Assembly: GCA_042701975.1 (NCBI GenBank)
Contig: CP170561.1
Location: 2,108,001 to 2,172,000 of the forward strand
Source: JAFALK01 sp042701975
Lineage (GTDB): Bacteria > Pseudomonadota > Gammaproteobacteria > Burkholderiales > Burkholderiaceae_C
DNA: 64,000 bases
Direction of reading: 5' to 3'
Part shown: piece by piece, positions 53,491 to 62,898 of the stretch
How positions within the stretch are numbered: position 1 is the stretch's first letter
Layout of the letters: each line of letters opens with the position of its first letter
Position numbers and translations under genes: made by a program
Notes under the pieces: model-generated
What the model was told of the DNA's origin: nothing
Database searches by the model: none
The model's input: only the letters and a program-made list of their open reading frames with translations

Positions 53491-55164
53491 ATGCTGCACT
53501 ACCGCGTCGACCTCAGCGAGCGCCTGGCGCATGACTACCTGCTCACGCTGACGCTGGATGCGCCCGCCGCCGGCCAGGTCTTCAGCCTGCCGTCCTGGAT
53601 CCCCGGCAGCTACCTGCTGCGCGAATTTGCCAAGCAGCTGTCCGAGCTGCGCGCCGAGCAAGGTGGTGCCGCGGTACCGGTACAGCAGCTCGACAAATCC
53701 AGCTGGCGCGTGGACTGCACTGCTGGCGAGCCGTTGACCTTGCACTACCGCGTCCACGCCTTTGACACCTCCGTACGCACGGCCTGGCTCGATGCGCGCC
53801 GTGGCTTCTTCAACGGCACGAGCCTGTTCCTGCGCGCTCACGGCCATGAGGATCAGCCGCACGGGATCGCGATCAATGATCTGCCCGAAGGCTGGAAGAT
53901 CGCCACTGCGCTGAACGAGCTGCGTGCCGCCAACTACGACGAGCTGGTGGACAGCCCGGTCGAGCTCGGCGAGTTCTGGTCCGGCGAGTTCCAGGCCGGC
54001 GGCGTGACGCACCAGATCGCGGTGGCCAGCGCCTGGCCGAGCTTCGACGGCGCGCGCCTGCTGGCCGATGTTCAACGCATCTGCGAAACGCAGATCGCCT
54101 TCTGGGGCTGCGCTCCGTTTGAGCGTTATGTCTTCCTGCTGAACTGCGTGGATGAAGGCGGTGGCGGGCTGGAACACCGCGCCAGCACCGCCCTGCTGGC
54201 TGCGCGCCGCGAGCTGCCGCGCGTGGGCATGGGCCCTGCCGACATTCCGGACGGCTACGCCAACCTGCTCACGCTCTTCAGCCACGAATACTTCCACGCC
54301 TGGAACGTCAAGCGCCTGCGCCCCGCTGAACTGGCGCGTTATGACTACCAGCACGAGAACTACACCGAACTGCTCTGGTTCTTCGAAGGCTTCACGTCGT
54401 ACTTTGACGAGCTGATGCTCCTGCGCGCCGGCCTGATCGAGGCGCCGCGCTACCTCAAGATGTTGGCCAAGACGGTGAGCGGCGTGCAGGCCACGCCGGG
54501 TCGCCTGCGCCACAGCCTGGCCGAGGCCAGCTTCGAGGCCTGGATCAAGTTCTACCGGCCCGACGAGCACACGCCGAACCTGACCGTCAGCTACTACGGC
54601 AAGGGCGCGCTGGTGGCCTGTGCGCTGGACCTCTCGCTGCGCAGGGAAGGACGCAGCCTCGACGAGTTGATGCGCTCGCTTTGGGAGGGCAGCGAAGGTG
54701 GCCCGATCGACGAGGACGACATCCTCACCATTGCGGGTTCCTGTGCCAACGAGCTGCGCGCCTGGGTGCATGGCACCGCCGAGCTGCCGCTGCGTGAGCT
54801 GTTCGAGCGCTTTGGCGTGGCCTGGCGCGAGGACGCGCCGAATCTGGCCCAGCGCCTGGGCCTCAAGGTCAGCGAAAGCGCGCTGACGGGCGTGCAGGTC
54901 AAGCAAGTGTTCTCCGATTCCGCGGCGCTCGCGTCGGGTTTCTCGCCGGGCGACGAATTGCTGGCCTGCCAGGGCTGGCGCCTGCGCCGTTTGGATGACG
55001 CGTTAGCTCTGCTGCCCGCGGGCGAGAAACGGCTGCACTTCCTCGTGTCGCGCGACCAGCGCCTGGTCGAGCTCGACTGCGAGCTGCCGGAGGTCAGTGC
55101 CGGTATGGGCACCGTGCAGCTCCAGCTTGCCGATCCGGCTGCGGCCAAGGCCTGGCTGTCCTGA
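53491..55164 (+). CDS. M61 family glycyl aminopeptidase with PDZ domain
   Basis: A 557-residue zinc metallopeptidase without signal peptide. The N-terminal beta domain (FSLPSWIPGSYLLREFAK) is followed by a thermolysin-like catalytic domain: zinc site SHEYFHAWNVKRL (H265, E266, H269) and the third ligand in LLWFFEGFTSYFDEL (E299). A PDZ domain (about 460-545, GVQVKQVFSDSAALASGF) ends the protein. Family members prefer N-terminal glycine or alanine; the target is unknown. The DUF3108 gene starts 1 base after its stop. Confidence 0.92.
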   Translation: MLHYRVDLSERLAHDYLLTLTLDAPAAGQVFSLPSWIPGSYLLREFAKQLSELRAEQGGAAVPVQQLDKSSWRVDCTAGEPLTLHYRVHAFDTSVRTAWLDARRGFFNGTSLFLRAHGHEDQPHGIAINDLPEGWKIATALNELRAANYDELVDSPVELGEFWSGEFQAGGVTHQIAVASAWPSFDGARLLADVQRICETQIAFWGCAPFERYVFLLNCVDEGGGGLEHRASTALLAARRELPRVGMGPADIPDGYANLLTLFSHEYFHAWNVKRLRPAELARYDYQHENYTELLWFFEGFTSYFDELMLLRAGLIEAPRYLKMLAKTVSGVQATPGRLRHSLAEASFEAWIKFYRPDEHTPNLTVSYYGKGALVACALDLSLRREGRSLDELMRSLWEGSEGGPIDEDDILTIAGSCANELRAWVHGTAELPLRELFERFGVAWREDAPNLAQRLGLKVSESALTGVQVKQVFSDSAALASGFSPGDELLACQGWRLRRLDDALALLPAGEKRLHFLVSRDQRLVELDCELPEVSAGMGTVQLQLADPAAAKAWLS

Positions 55165-55165
55165 C

Positions 55166-56200
55166 ATGAGTCTCAGGCGGATCGCGCCGCTGCTGCTGGC
55201 GCTGCCTGTATTGGCCGCCCATGTGGGCGTGGGCGAGATGGTCCATCGCTGGGATGCCGATCTGCGCGCCGACACCGCCGCGCCGCCGCCGATCAGCGTC
55301 TCCTTCGTGGAGGAGATGAAACCCAAGCAGGTGCTCTCCGGACCCAAGGCGCATGCCCGCATCGAAGGCTCGCGCTTGGACGCACTTGGCGCCGACCGGG
55401 CCTTGAGTCTGCCGCCCGACGTTCCCGCACCGAACGTACCGCCGCCGCCCGATCCTGTGGCCTCGGCGCCCGGACCGACCACCGCGCAGGCCCAGGATGG
55501 CGAGCCCGGCCCCGAATGGCCGCTCTCCACCCGGCTCGACTACACGCTGACGGGCTACTACCGCGGCGAGGTCACCGGCAGCGCCAACGTCGAATGGCGG
55601 CGCGACGGCTCGCACTACCAGGTGGCGCTGGAGTTCTCGGTCGGCGGCATCGTCTCGCGCAGCATGGTCAGCGATGGCCGGCTGGGGGCCAAGGGCATCG
55701 AACCTCAGCGTTATGACGAGACGACCAAGATCGTGCTGATGTCGCCGCGCCGCGCCAGCATGAGCTTCGGCGGCACGGGCCAGCAACTGCAGCTGGCCAA
55801 CGGCAATGTGATGGTGCAGCCCGCAGGCGTGCAGGACACGGCCAGCCAGTTCATCCACCTGACCTGGCTCTTCCTGACCGGCCGCGCCGAGCTCAAGCCC
55901 GGCACGGCTGTCGACATACCGCTGGCCCTGCCGCGCAAGCTCTACCCCTGGCGCTACACCGTGAAGGAACAGGAGCTGCTGTACACGCCGCTGGGCGAGA
56001 TGTGGGCCTGGCACCTGGTGCCTTCACGCGTTGACGCCCCGATCAACGGAGACCTGACGGCCGACGTGTGGCTGGCGCCGACGCTGCAGTACCTGCCCGT
56101 GCGCATCCTGATCCGCCAGGACGCCGAGACCTATGTGGACCTGCTGCTGGCTCGTGCACCGCGCCAGGCGGCGGAGCCACAATCGAGCCCATCAAAGTAG
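55166..56200 (+). CDS. DUF3108 domain protein
   Basis: A 344-residue exported protein: N-terminal hydrophobic segment (about 5-24), a Pro/Ala-rich linker (about 85-115), then a beta-rich DUF3108 domain (STRLDYTLTGYYRGEVTGSA, KIVLMSPRRASMSFGG, LPRKLYPWRYTVKEQELL) of unknown function. DUF3108 proteins are periplasmic or envelope proteins common in betaproteobacteria. It follows the M61 peptidase by one base and is followed after 15 bases by the enoyl-CoA hydratase gene. Confidence 0.87.
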   Translation: MSLRRIAPLLLALPVLAAHVGVGEMVHRWDADLRADTAAPPPISVSFVEEMKPKQVLSGPKAHARIEGSRLDALGADRALSLPPDVPAPNVPPPPDPVASAPGPTTAQAQDGEPGPEWPLSTRLDYTLTGYYRGEVTGSANVEWRRDGSHYQVALEFSVGGIVSRSMVSDGRLGAKGIEPQRYDETTKIVLMSPRRASMSFGGTGQQLQLANGNVMVQPAGVQDTASQFIHLTWLFLTGRAELKPGTAVDIPLALPRKLYPWRYTVKEQELLYTPLGEMWAWHLVPSRVDAPINGDLTADVWLAPTLQYLPVRILIRQDAETYVDLLLARAPRQAAEPQSSPSK

Positions 56201-56215
56201 AGGAGTCATCAAGCC

Positions 56216-57013
56216 ATGAGCAGCAACTACGAATGCATCCTGACCGAAGTGCGAGGCGACGGCACGCGCAAGACCGGCCTGATCACGCTGAACCGCCCCA
56301 AGGCACTGAACGCGCTGAACGATCAGCTGATGGACGAGCTGGGCCAGGCCCTGCTGGCCTTTGACGCGGACGACGCGATCGGCTGCATCGTGCTGACCGG
56401 CTCCGAGCGCGCCTTCGCCGCCGGCGCCGACATCCCGACGCTCAAGCAGCACGACTTCATGAGCGCGTACACCAGCAAGCTCATCACCAAGAACTGGGAA
56501 ACCATCCTGCAGGTGCGCAAGCCCGTGATCGGCGCCGTGGCCGGCTACTGCCTGGGCGGCGGCTGCGAGCTGGCGATGATGTGCGATTTCCTGATCGCGG
56601 CCGACACCGCCAAGTTCGGCCAGCCCGAGGTCAAGCTGGGCCTGACGCCCGGGGCCGGCGGCACGCAGCGCTTGCCGCGCAACGTGGGCAAGAGCAAAGC
56701 GATGGACCTGTTGCTGACCGCCCGCTTGATGGACGCAGCGGAAGCCGAGCGCGCCGGCCATGTTTCGCGCGTGGTGCCGGCCGACAAGCTGATCGAGGAA
56801 GCGCTGGCCGCTGCCGAGACGATCAACGGCTTCAGCGCGCCGGTGGTCGCCCAGATCAAGGAGCTGGTGAACCTGTCCTTCCAGCTGCCGCTGAAGGATT
56901 CGGTGGCCGTGGAGCGCCAGTACTTCCACGCGTTGTTCGGCACGCCGGACATGGTGGAAGGCACGGCAGCGTTCCTGGAGAAGCGCCCGGCTGCGTTCAA
57001 GCACGGGCGCTGA
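56216..57013 (+). CDS. enoyl-CoA hydratase
   Basis: A 265-residue crotonase-family enzyme that hydrates trans-2-enoyl-CoA in fatty acid oxidation. Oxyanion-hole segments AFAAGADI and AGYCLGGGCELAMMCD are intact. The first catalytic acid is in FGQPEVKLGLTPGAGGTQR; the position of the second catalytic Glu of rat mitochondrial hydratase is Asp here (KAMDLLLTARL), as in many bacterial short-chain hydratases. AGAGGAG is a good binding site. It converges on the GH20 gene 15 bases away. Confidence 0.94.
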   Translation: MSSNYECILTEVRGDGTRKTGLITLNRPKALNALNDQLMDELGQALLAFDADDAIGCIVLTGSERAFAAGADIPTLKQHDFMSAYTSKLITKNWETILQVRKPVIGAVAGYCLGGGCELAMMCDFLIAADTAKFGQPEVKLGLTPGAGGTQRLPRNVGKSKAMDLLLTARLMDAAEAERAGHVSRVVPADKLIEEALAAAETINGFSAPVVAQIKELVNLSFQLPLKDSVAVERQYFHALFGTPDMVEGTAAFLEKRPAAFKHGR

Positions 57014-57028
57014 GGAACCAGCTGGCCG

Positions 57029-58603
57029 CTACTCCAGCGGCCCGCGCAGCGTGGTCGGCTGGAAGCCGTATTGCAGCCGCGCCACGCTGCGGCGCAGAAC
57101 CGCGTACGGGATCGGCTGGCCATCGGCCGTCATCGCGCGCCCTTGCCAGAACACCTGGCCGGCGGCTGGCACGGCTTCCTTCAGTGCGTCGTGCACCGTC
57201 TCTTCGAACGTGTAGGGGATCAGGTCGCCCAGGTCGTTCCAGACGCAGATCTGGCCGCCCATCGCGCGCTCGGTCTGCGGCGAGGTCTGCTCCCAGCGCT
57301 CGTACAGCTCGCGCGCATCGAGCCGCGGCTTGAAGTAGCTGACGAAGGGCACGATGTACCACTCGCCCGACGACTCCGACCACCGGTTCACGTAGAGCGA
57401 CCAGTCGAAGTTGGTCTTCTTGTCGTGCTGCCAGTGCTGCACGATCAGGCTGCGCTGCAGGCCGAGGCCCGCGAGGTTCTCGTTGCCCCAGGTCTGCACG
57501 TGCTTGCCCTTGCTCTCCAGGTAGCTGGCGAGCGCGTTCGTGTACGCCACTTCATCGGCCGGCAACGCGTGGCCGCCGCCGAGATTGACTTCGTCAGCGC
57601 CGATGTGGATGTAGGGCGAGCGGAACCAGGGCAGGAATTCGTCGAACACCGCCTTCACGAGCACCAGTGACTCGGGCCGGGCCGGATCGAGGCTGCCGCC
57701 GCGGTCGCCGGCCAGCGCCAACTCGGGATGCAGGCGGAGCAGCGAGGCCGCGTGGCCGGGCGTGTCGAACTCGGGCACGATCGTCACGCCTTCGAGCGCG
57801 GCGGCGTCTTCCAGTTCGTCCCAGTCGGCACGCGTGTAGTAGCGGCCGTCGTCGGATTTCGGCTGCTCGAAACCGGGCCGGTCGCTCTTCAGGCGGAAGT
57901 TCGTGGCGACGATCTGGCGTGTCTTCGGGTCGACGACGTGGTCGTTCAGGTGCAGGTGCAGCGTATTGAGCTTGTACGTGCCCATGAAGCGGATGTAGTC
58001 GAGCAGGAACTGCTTGCTCGCGAACTTGCGGCCGACGTCGAGCATGATCGAGCGTTCGAGGCGCCGCGGCGAGTCGAAGGCTGCGCCTTTCTCCAGTCGC
58101 AGCGGGCCGCCCTGGGTGTCAGCGCCGTTGAGCTTGAGCATCTGCAGCACGGTGAGCAGGCCGTAGCGCAGACCGTGGACGTCCGACGCCTCGACCAGCA
58201 CCGATGCTCCGATGTCGAGGTCGTAGCTCTCGAACGGCGGCGGGATGCCTGCCACCGGGCAGCTCGTGAGGTGCAGCACAATGTCATTCGCGCGAGGCGT
58301 CGTCGCGCCGGTGAGCACCGGCAGGCGGACGCCGGACATGGAAGCCAGCTGGTCCGCAAAGTGTCGGGCCACGCCAATGGGCGCCGGCCCTTCGCCACGG
58401 ACCACGATGCGCGAGCGGGCCGACAGCGCCAGCTCGCCGACGCGGCCCCGCCACTGCTGCAGCGTGGGGATCACCCAGGGCGCCGGATTGCCACCTTGCT
58501 CCGCGCTCACGAAGCCCCCGCTGGACCAGGGGCGGCAATCGGCAGCGCTGGCTCGTGCGCCAACAATCAGTGCCAGCAGGCACGCAAGAAAAGCGGCCCG
58601 CAT
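57029..58603 (-). CDS. secreted beta-N-acetylhexosaminidase, GH20
   Basis: Releases terminal N-acetylglucosamine or N-acetylgalactosamine from chitin-type or glycan chains in the periplasm or outside. The 524-residue precursor has a signal peptide (1-21, ending ASAADC), a GH20b-like N-terminal domain, and a catalytic barrel from about residue 185 (RRLERSIMLDVGRKF, LNTLHLHLNDH, PEFDTPGHAASLLR). The catalytic Asp-Glu pair is in YIHIGADEVNLGGG near residue 336. No other chitin or glycan genes are adjacent. Nine bases separate it from the lysS stop. Confidence 0.93.
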   Translation of the reverse strand: MRAAFLACLLALIVGARASAADCRPWSSGGFVSAEQGGNPAPWVIPTLQQWRGRVGELALSARSRIVVRGEGPAPIGVARHFADQLASMSGVRLPVLTGATTPRANDIVLHLTSCPVAGIPPPFESYDLDIGASVLVEASDVHGLRYGLLTVLQMLKLNGADTQGGPLRLEKGAAFDSPRRLERSIMLDVGRKFASKQFLLDYIRFMGTYKLNTLHLHLNDHVVDPKTRQIVATNFRLKSDRPGFEQPKSDDGRYYTRADWDELEDAAALEGVTIVPEFDTPGHAASLLRLHPELALAGDRGGSLDPARPESLVLVKAVFDEFLPWFRSPYIHIGADEVNLGGGHALPADEVAYTNALASYLESKGKHVQTWGNENLAGLGLQRSLIVQHWQHDKKTNFDWSLYVNRWSESSGEWYIVPFVSYFKPRLDARELYERWEQTSPQTERAMGGQICVWNDLGDLIPYTFEETVHDALKEAVPAAGQVFWQGRAMTADGQPIPYAVLRRSVARLQYGFQPTTLRGPLE

Positions 58604-58612
58604 GGCGCTGGA

Positions 58613-60124
58613 TCAGCCTTCGCGGCGCAGAGCCGGGAAAAGAATGACGTCACGGATCGACGGCGAATCCGTGATCAGCATCATCAGCCGGTCGATGCCG
58701 ATGCCGCAGCCGCCGGTCGGGGGCATGCCGTATTCCAGGGCGCGGATGAAGTCGGCGTCATAGAACATCGCCTCTTCGTCGCCTGCATCCTTGTTGGCCA
58801 CCTGGGCCTGGAAGCGCGCGGCCTGGTCTTCGGCGTCGTTCAGCTCGGAGAAGCCGTTGGCGTACTCGCGCCCGGTGATGAAGAGCTCGAAGCGCTCGGT
58901 GATCTTCGGGTTGGTGTCCGAGGCGCGGGCCAGCGGCGAGACCTCGACGGGGTAGTCGATGATGAAGGTCGGCTGCCAGAGCTTTTCTTCCACCACGGCC
59001 TCGAACAGGCCGAATTGCAGCTCGGGCAGGCTCCAGTGGGCGTGGGCTTCTTCGCCGGCGGCCTTGATCTTGCCGCGCAGGACCTCGGCGTTGTCGGCTT
59101 CTTCCGGCGAGAGACCGGCGATCTGGATCAGCGAGTCGCGCACCGAGAGGCGCAGGAAGGGCTCGTCCAGGTGCACTTCCTTGCCGGCGTAGGTCACGCG
59201 GGCGGTGCCGGTGGCGCAGCGGGCGGCGTGGCGCAGCACTTCTTCCGTGAAGTCCATCAGTTCATGGTGCGTCCAGTAGGCCGCATAGAACTCCATCATC
59301 GTGAACTCGGGGTTGTGGCGGACCGAGATGCCTTCGTTGCGGAAGTTGCGGTTGATCTCGAACACGCGCTCGAAGCCGCCGACGATCAGGCGCTTCAGAT
59401 ACAGCTCCGGCGCGATGCGCAGGTACATCTCCTGGTCCAGCGCGTTGTGGTGCGTGATGAAGGGTTTGGCGTTGGCGCCGCCCGGGATCGGGTGGAGCAT
59501 CGGCGTTTCCACTTCCAGGAAGCCGTGCTCGACCATGTACGAGCGGATCGAAGACACGGCCTTGGAGCGCGCCACGAAGCGGGCGCGGGCGGCCTCGTCG
59601 GTGATCAGGTCCACATAGCGCTGGCGGTACTTCTGTTCCTGGTCGGCCATGCCGTGGAACTTGTCGGGCAGCGGGCGCAGGCTCTTGGTCAGCAGGCGCA
59701 GGACCGAGACGCGCACCGACAGCTCGCCCGTCTTGGTGCGGAAGAGCGTGCCTTCGGCGCCGACGATGTCGCCCAGGTCCAGGTGCTTGAACTGCTCGTA
59801 GGCCTCTTCGCCCACGCCGTCCTTGGTCACGAACAGCTGGATGCGGCCGGTGGCGTCCTGCAGGGTGCCGAAGGAGGCCTTGCCCATGACGCGCTTGAGC
59901 ATCAGGCGGCCAGCCACGCTCACAGCGACGGCCTGGGGCTCCAGCTCCTCGTTGGCGATGTCGCCGAACTTCTGGGCCAGGGGCAGGGCGCGGTGCTGGG
60001 GCTTGAAGTCGTTGGGGAAGGCCACGGCCGATTTCGCGCGGATCGCGGCCAGCTTCTCGCGGCGTTCGGTGATCAGCTGGTTCTCGTCTTGGGGCGCGGG
60101 AGCGGCTTGAGGCGTGGTGTTCAT
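58613..60124 (-). CDS. lysS: lysyl-tRNA synthetase (class II)
   Basis: Charges tRNA-Lys. The 503-residue protein has an N-terminal OB-fold anticodon-binding domain (VAGRLMLKRVMGKASFGTLQ) and a class II catalytic core: motif 1 around SSIRSYMVEHGFLEVETPML, motif 2 with FEINRNFRNEGISVRHNPEF and motif 3 GIGIDRLMMLITDSPSIRDV. The ATG at 60122-60124 gives MNTTPQAAPAPQDENQLI, fitting the family; longer in-frame extension is unlikely. It is divergent from wbpB. Confidence 0.97.
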   Translation of the reverse strand: MNTTPQAAPAPQDENQLITERREKLAAIRAKSAVAFPNDFKPQHRALPLAQKFGDIANEELEPQAVAVSVAGRLMLKRVMGKASFGTLQDATGRIQLFVTKDGVGEEAYEQFKHLDLGDIVGAEGTLFRTKTGELSVRVSVLRLLTKSLRPLPDKFHGMADQEQKYRQRYVDLITDEAARARFVARSKAVSSIRSYMVEHGFLEVETPMLHPIPGGANAKPFITHHNALDQEMYLRIAPELYLKRLIVGGFERVFEINRNFRNEGISVRHNPEFTMMEFYAAYWTHHELMDFTEEVLRHAARCATGTARVTYAGKEVHLDEPFLRLSVRDSLIQIAGLSPEEADNAEVLRGKIKAAGEEAHAHWSLPELQFGLFEAVVEEKLWQPTFIIDYPVEVSPLARASDTNPKITERFELFITGREYANGFSELNDAEDQAARFQAQVANKDAGDEEAMFYDADFIRALEYGMPPTGGCGIGIDRLMMLITDSPSIRDVILFPALRREG

Positions 60125-60144
60125 GGGCAATTCAGGAATTGGAC

Positions 60145-60179
60145 CGGGGATTTTAAGGGCTGACTCCGTAGAATCCCCG
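60145..60179. repeat. 8-bp inverted repeat between lysS and wbpB
   Basis: CGGGGATT (60145-60152) and AATCCCCG (60172-60179) are exact inverted copies 19 bases apart in the 58-base divergent gap. The right arm overlaps TAGAAT (60169-60174), a -10-like box 8 bases before the wbpB ATG. Possibly an operator; chance is not excluded. Confidence 0.35.
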
Positions 60180-60182
60180 CCC

Positions 60183-61229
60183 ATGCTCATCACCGATCGT
60201 CCGATCCGTTTTGCCCTCGTGGGCTGCGGGCGCATTTCCAAGAACCACATCGAAGCCCTGGCCAAGCACGCCGGCCGGGCCGAATGGGTGGGCGTGTGCG
60301 ACCCGAACGCCGAGGCGCGCGCCGCCGCGGCCGCAACGACGGGCGCTCCGGCCTTCGCTTCGCTGACCGAGCTGCTCGCCGGCTGCGCGCCCGATGTCGT
60401 GGTGCTCGCCACGCCTTCAGGCCTGCACTCGCAGCAGGCCGTCCAGATCGCGCGTGCCGGCCGCCATGTACTCACCGAAAAGCCCATGGCCACCAAGCTC
60501 GAAGACGGCATTGCCATGGTGCGTGCCTGCCGCGATGCCGGCGTCAAACTCTTCGTCGTCAAGCAGAACCGCCTGAACGCCACGGTGCAGCAGGTCAAGA
60601 GCGCCATCGAGGAAGGCCGCTTCGGCCGCATCTACATGAGCACGGTGAACGTGTTCTGGACCCGCCCGCAGAGCTATTACGACGCTGCCAAGTGGCGCGG
60701 CCGCTGGGATCTGGACGGCGGCGCCTTCATGAACCAGGCCAGCCATTACGTCGACCTGCTCGACTGGCTCGTTGGCCCCGTGGACAACATCCACGCCTAC
60801 ACGGCCACGCTCGCGCGCGACATCGAGGCCGAGGACACCGGCGTGATGAGCCTGCGCCTGCGCCACGGCGGCCTCGCGTCCATCAACGTGACCATGCTGA
60901 CCTACCCGCAGAACCTCGAAGGCTCCATCACCATCCTGGGCGAGAAGGGCACCGTGAAGATCGGCGGCACGGCGGTCAACAAGATCGAGCACTGGGATTT
61001 TGCAGAGAAGCGCCCGGAAGATGACGCCGTCAAGGCTGCCAGTTACGACACCGGTAGCGTCTACGGCTTCGGCCACCCGCTCTACTACGACAACGTCATC
61101 AAGACCCTGCGCGGCGAGGCCAGCGCCGAGGTCGACGGTTACGAAGGTCTGCGTTCGCTCGAGATCCTGATCGCTGCCTACCGCAGCGCCCGCGACGGCC
61201 AGCGCATTGGCCTGCCCCTGGTGTTCTGA
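60183..61229 (+). CDS. wbpB: WbpB-like UDP-GlcNAc(3-keto)uronate-forming dehydrogenase
   Basis: A 348-residue Gfo/Idh/MocA-family oxidoreductase. The Rossmann motif ALVGCGRISKNH and the catalytic-lysine block VLTEKPMATKLEDG are intact, and RLNATVQQVKSAIEEGRFG and GGAFMNQASHYVDLLDWLVG match the WbpB/WlbA group, which oxidises C3 of UDP-N-acetylglucosaminuronic acid. The neighbours wbpD and wbpE support this: together they make UDP-2,3-diacetamido-2,3-dideoxyglucuronic acid for surface polysaccharide. First gene of the polysaccharide operon, without a clear ribosome-binding site. Confidence 0.9.
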   Translation: MLITDRPIRFALVGCGRISKNHIEALAKHAGRAEWVGVCDPNAEARAAAAATTGAPAFASLTELLAGCAPDVVVLATPSGLHSQQAVQIARAGRHVLTEKPMATKLEDGIAMVRACRDAGVKLFVVKQNRLNATVQQVKSAIEEGRFGRIYMSTVNVFWTRPQSYYDAAKWRGRWDLDGGAFMNQASHYVDLLDWLVGPVDNIHAYTATLARDIEAEDTGVMSLRLRHGGLASINVTMLTYPQNLEGSITILGEKGTVKIGGTAVNKIEHWDFAEKRPEDDAVKAASYDTGSVYGFGHPLYYDNVIKTLRGEASAEVDGYEGLRSLEILIAAYRSARDGQRIGLPLVF

Positions 61230-61231
61230 CC

Positions 61232-61800
<569 letters not shown>

Positions 61801-61804
<4 letters not shown>

Positions 61805-62898
61805 GCGCTTCGTCTTCTCTTCCCTTCATCGACCTGAAGTCGCAGTACGCGGCGCTCAAGACCTCCATCGACGCGCGCATCCAGCGCGTCCTCGACCACG
61901 GCCAGTACATCATGGGCCCCGAGGTCAAGGAGCTGGAAGCGGCGCTGGCCACCTACGTGGGCGTCAAGCACTGCATCACCGTGGCCAGTGGCACCGAAGC
62001 CCTGCTGATCGCGCTGATGAGCATGGACCTGCAGCCCGGTGACGAGATCATCACCACGCCGTTCACCTTTGCAGCCACGGTGGAGACCATCGTGCTGGCG
62101 GGCCTGAAGCCCGTCTACGTGGACATCGAGCCTGACAGCTGCAACATCGACGCCGCGAAGATCGCCGCAGCCATCACACCGCGCACGAAAGCCATCATGC
62201 CGGTGAGCCTGTACGGCCAGGTGGCTGACATGGACGCCATCAACGCGTTCGGCCTGCACGTGATCGAAGACGCTGCGCAGAGCTTCGGCGCCACGTACAA
62301 GGGCCGCAAGAGCTGTGGCCTCTCGACCTGGGGCGCGACGAGCTTCTTCCCCAGCAAACCGCTGGGTTGCTATGGCGACGGCGGTGCGCTGTTCACCGAT
62401 GACGACCAGCTGGCTCAGGCCGCTCGGGAGATCCGCGTCCACGGCCAGAGCGCCCGCTACACGCACACGCGCCTGGGTGTCGGCGGTCGCATGGACACGC
62501 TGCAGTGCGCGATCGTGCTGGCCAAGCTGGAACGCTTTGACTGGGAGATTGAGCAGCGCCTGAAGATCGGCGCGCGCTACCAGCAGCTGCTGGCCGATCT
62601 GCCGGTGCAGCGTCTTGCGGTGCGCGACGACCGCGACTGCGTCTGGGCCCAGTTCACCTTGCAGCTGGACGACCGTGACGGTGTGGGCAAGCGGCTGAAC
62701 GAAGCCGGCATCCCGACAGCCATCCATTACCCGAAGCCGCTGCACCGCCAGCCGGCCTATTCCGAGTTCGGGCAGGACGTGTCCATGCCCAACGCCGAAG
62801 CCGCGGCCTCGCGCGTGATCAGCCTGCCGATGAGCGCGGACCTGACCGAAGCGCAGCAGGACGCCGTGGTGGCAGCGCTGAGGGCTGCGCTGGCCTGA
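61801..62898 (+). CDS. wbpE: WbpE-like PLP-dependent sugar aminotransferase
   Basis: Transfers an amino group, usually from glutamate, to C3 of the keto sugar nucleotide made by WbpB. The 365-residue DegT/DnrJ/EryC1-family enzyme has PFIDLKSQYAAL, the PLP-stabilising D157 in HVIEDAAQSFGA and the Schiff-base lysine K186 in SFFPSKPLGCYGDGGAL. The start is GTG at 61801, overlapping the wbpD stop (GTGA); its own stop overlaps the flippase start (TGATG). Confidence 0.95.
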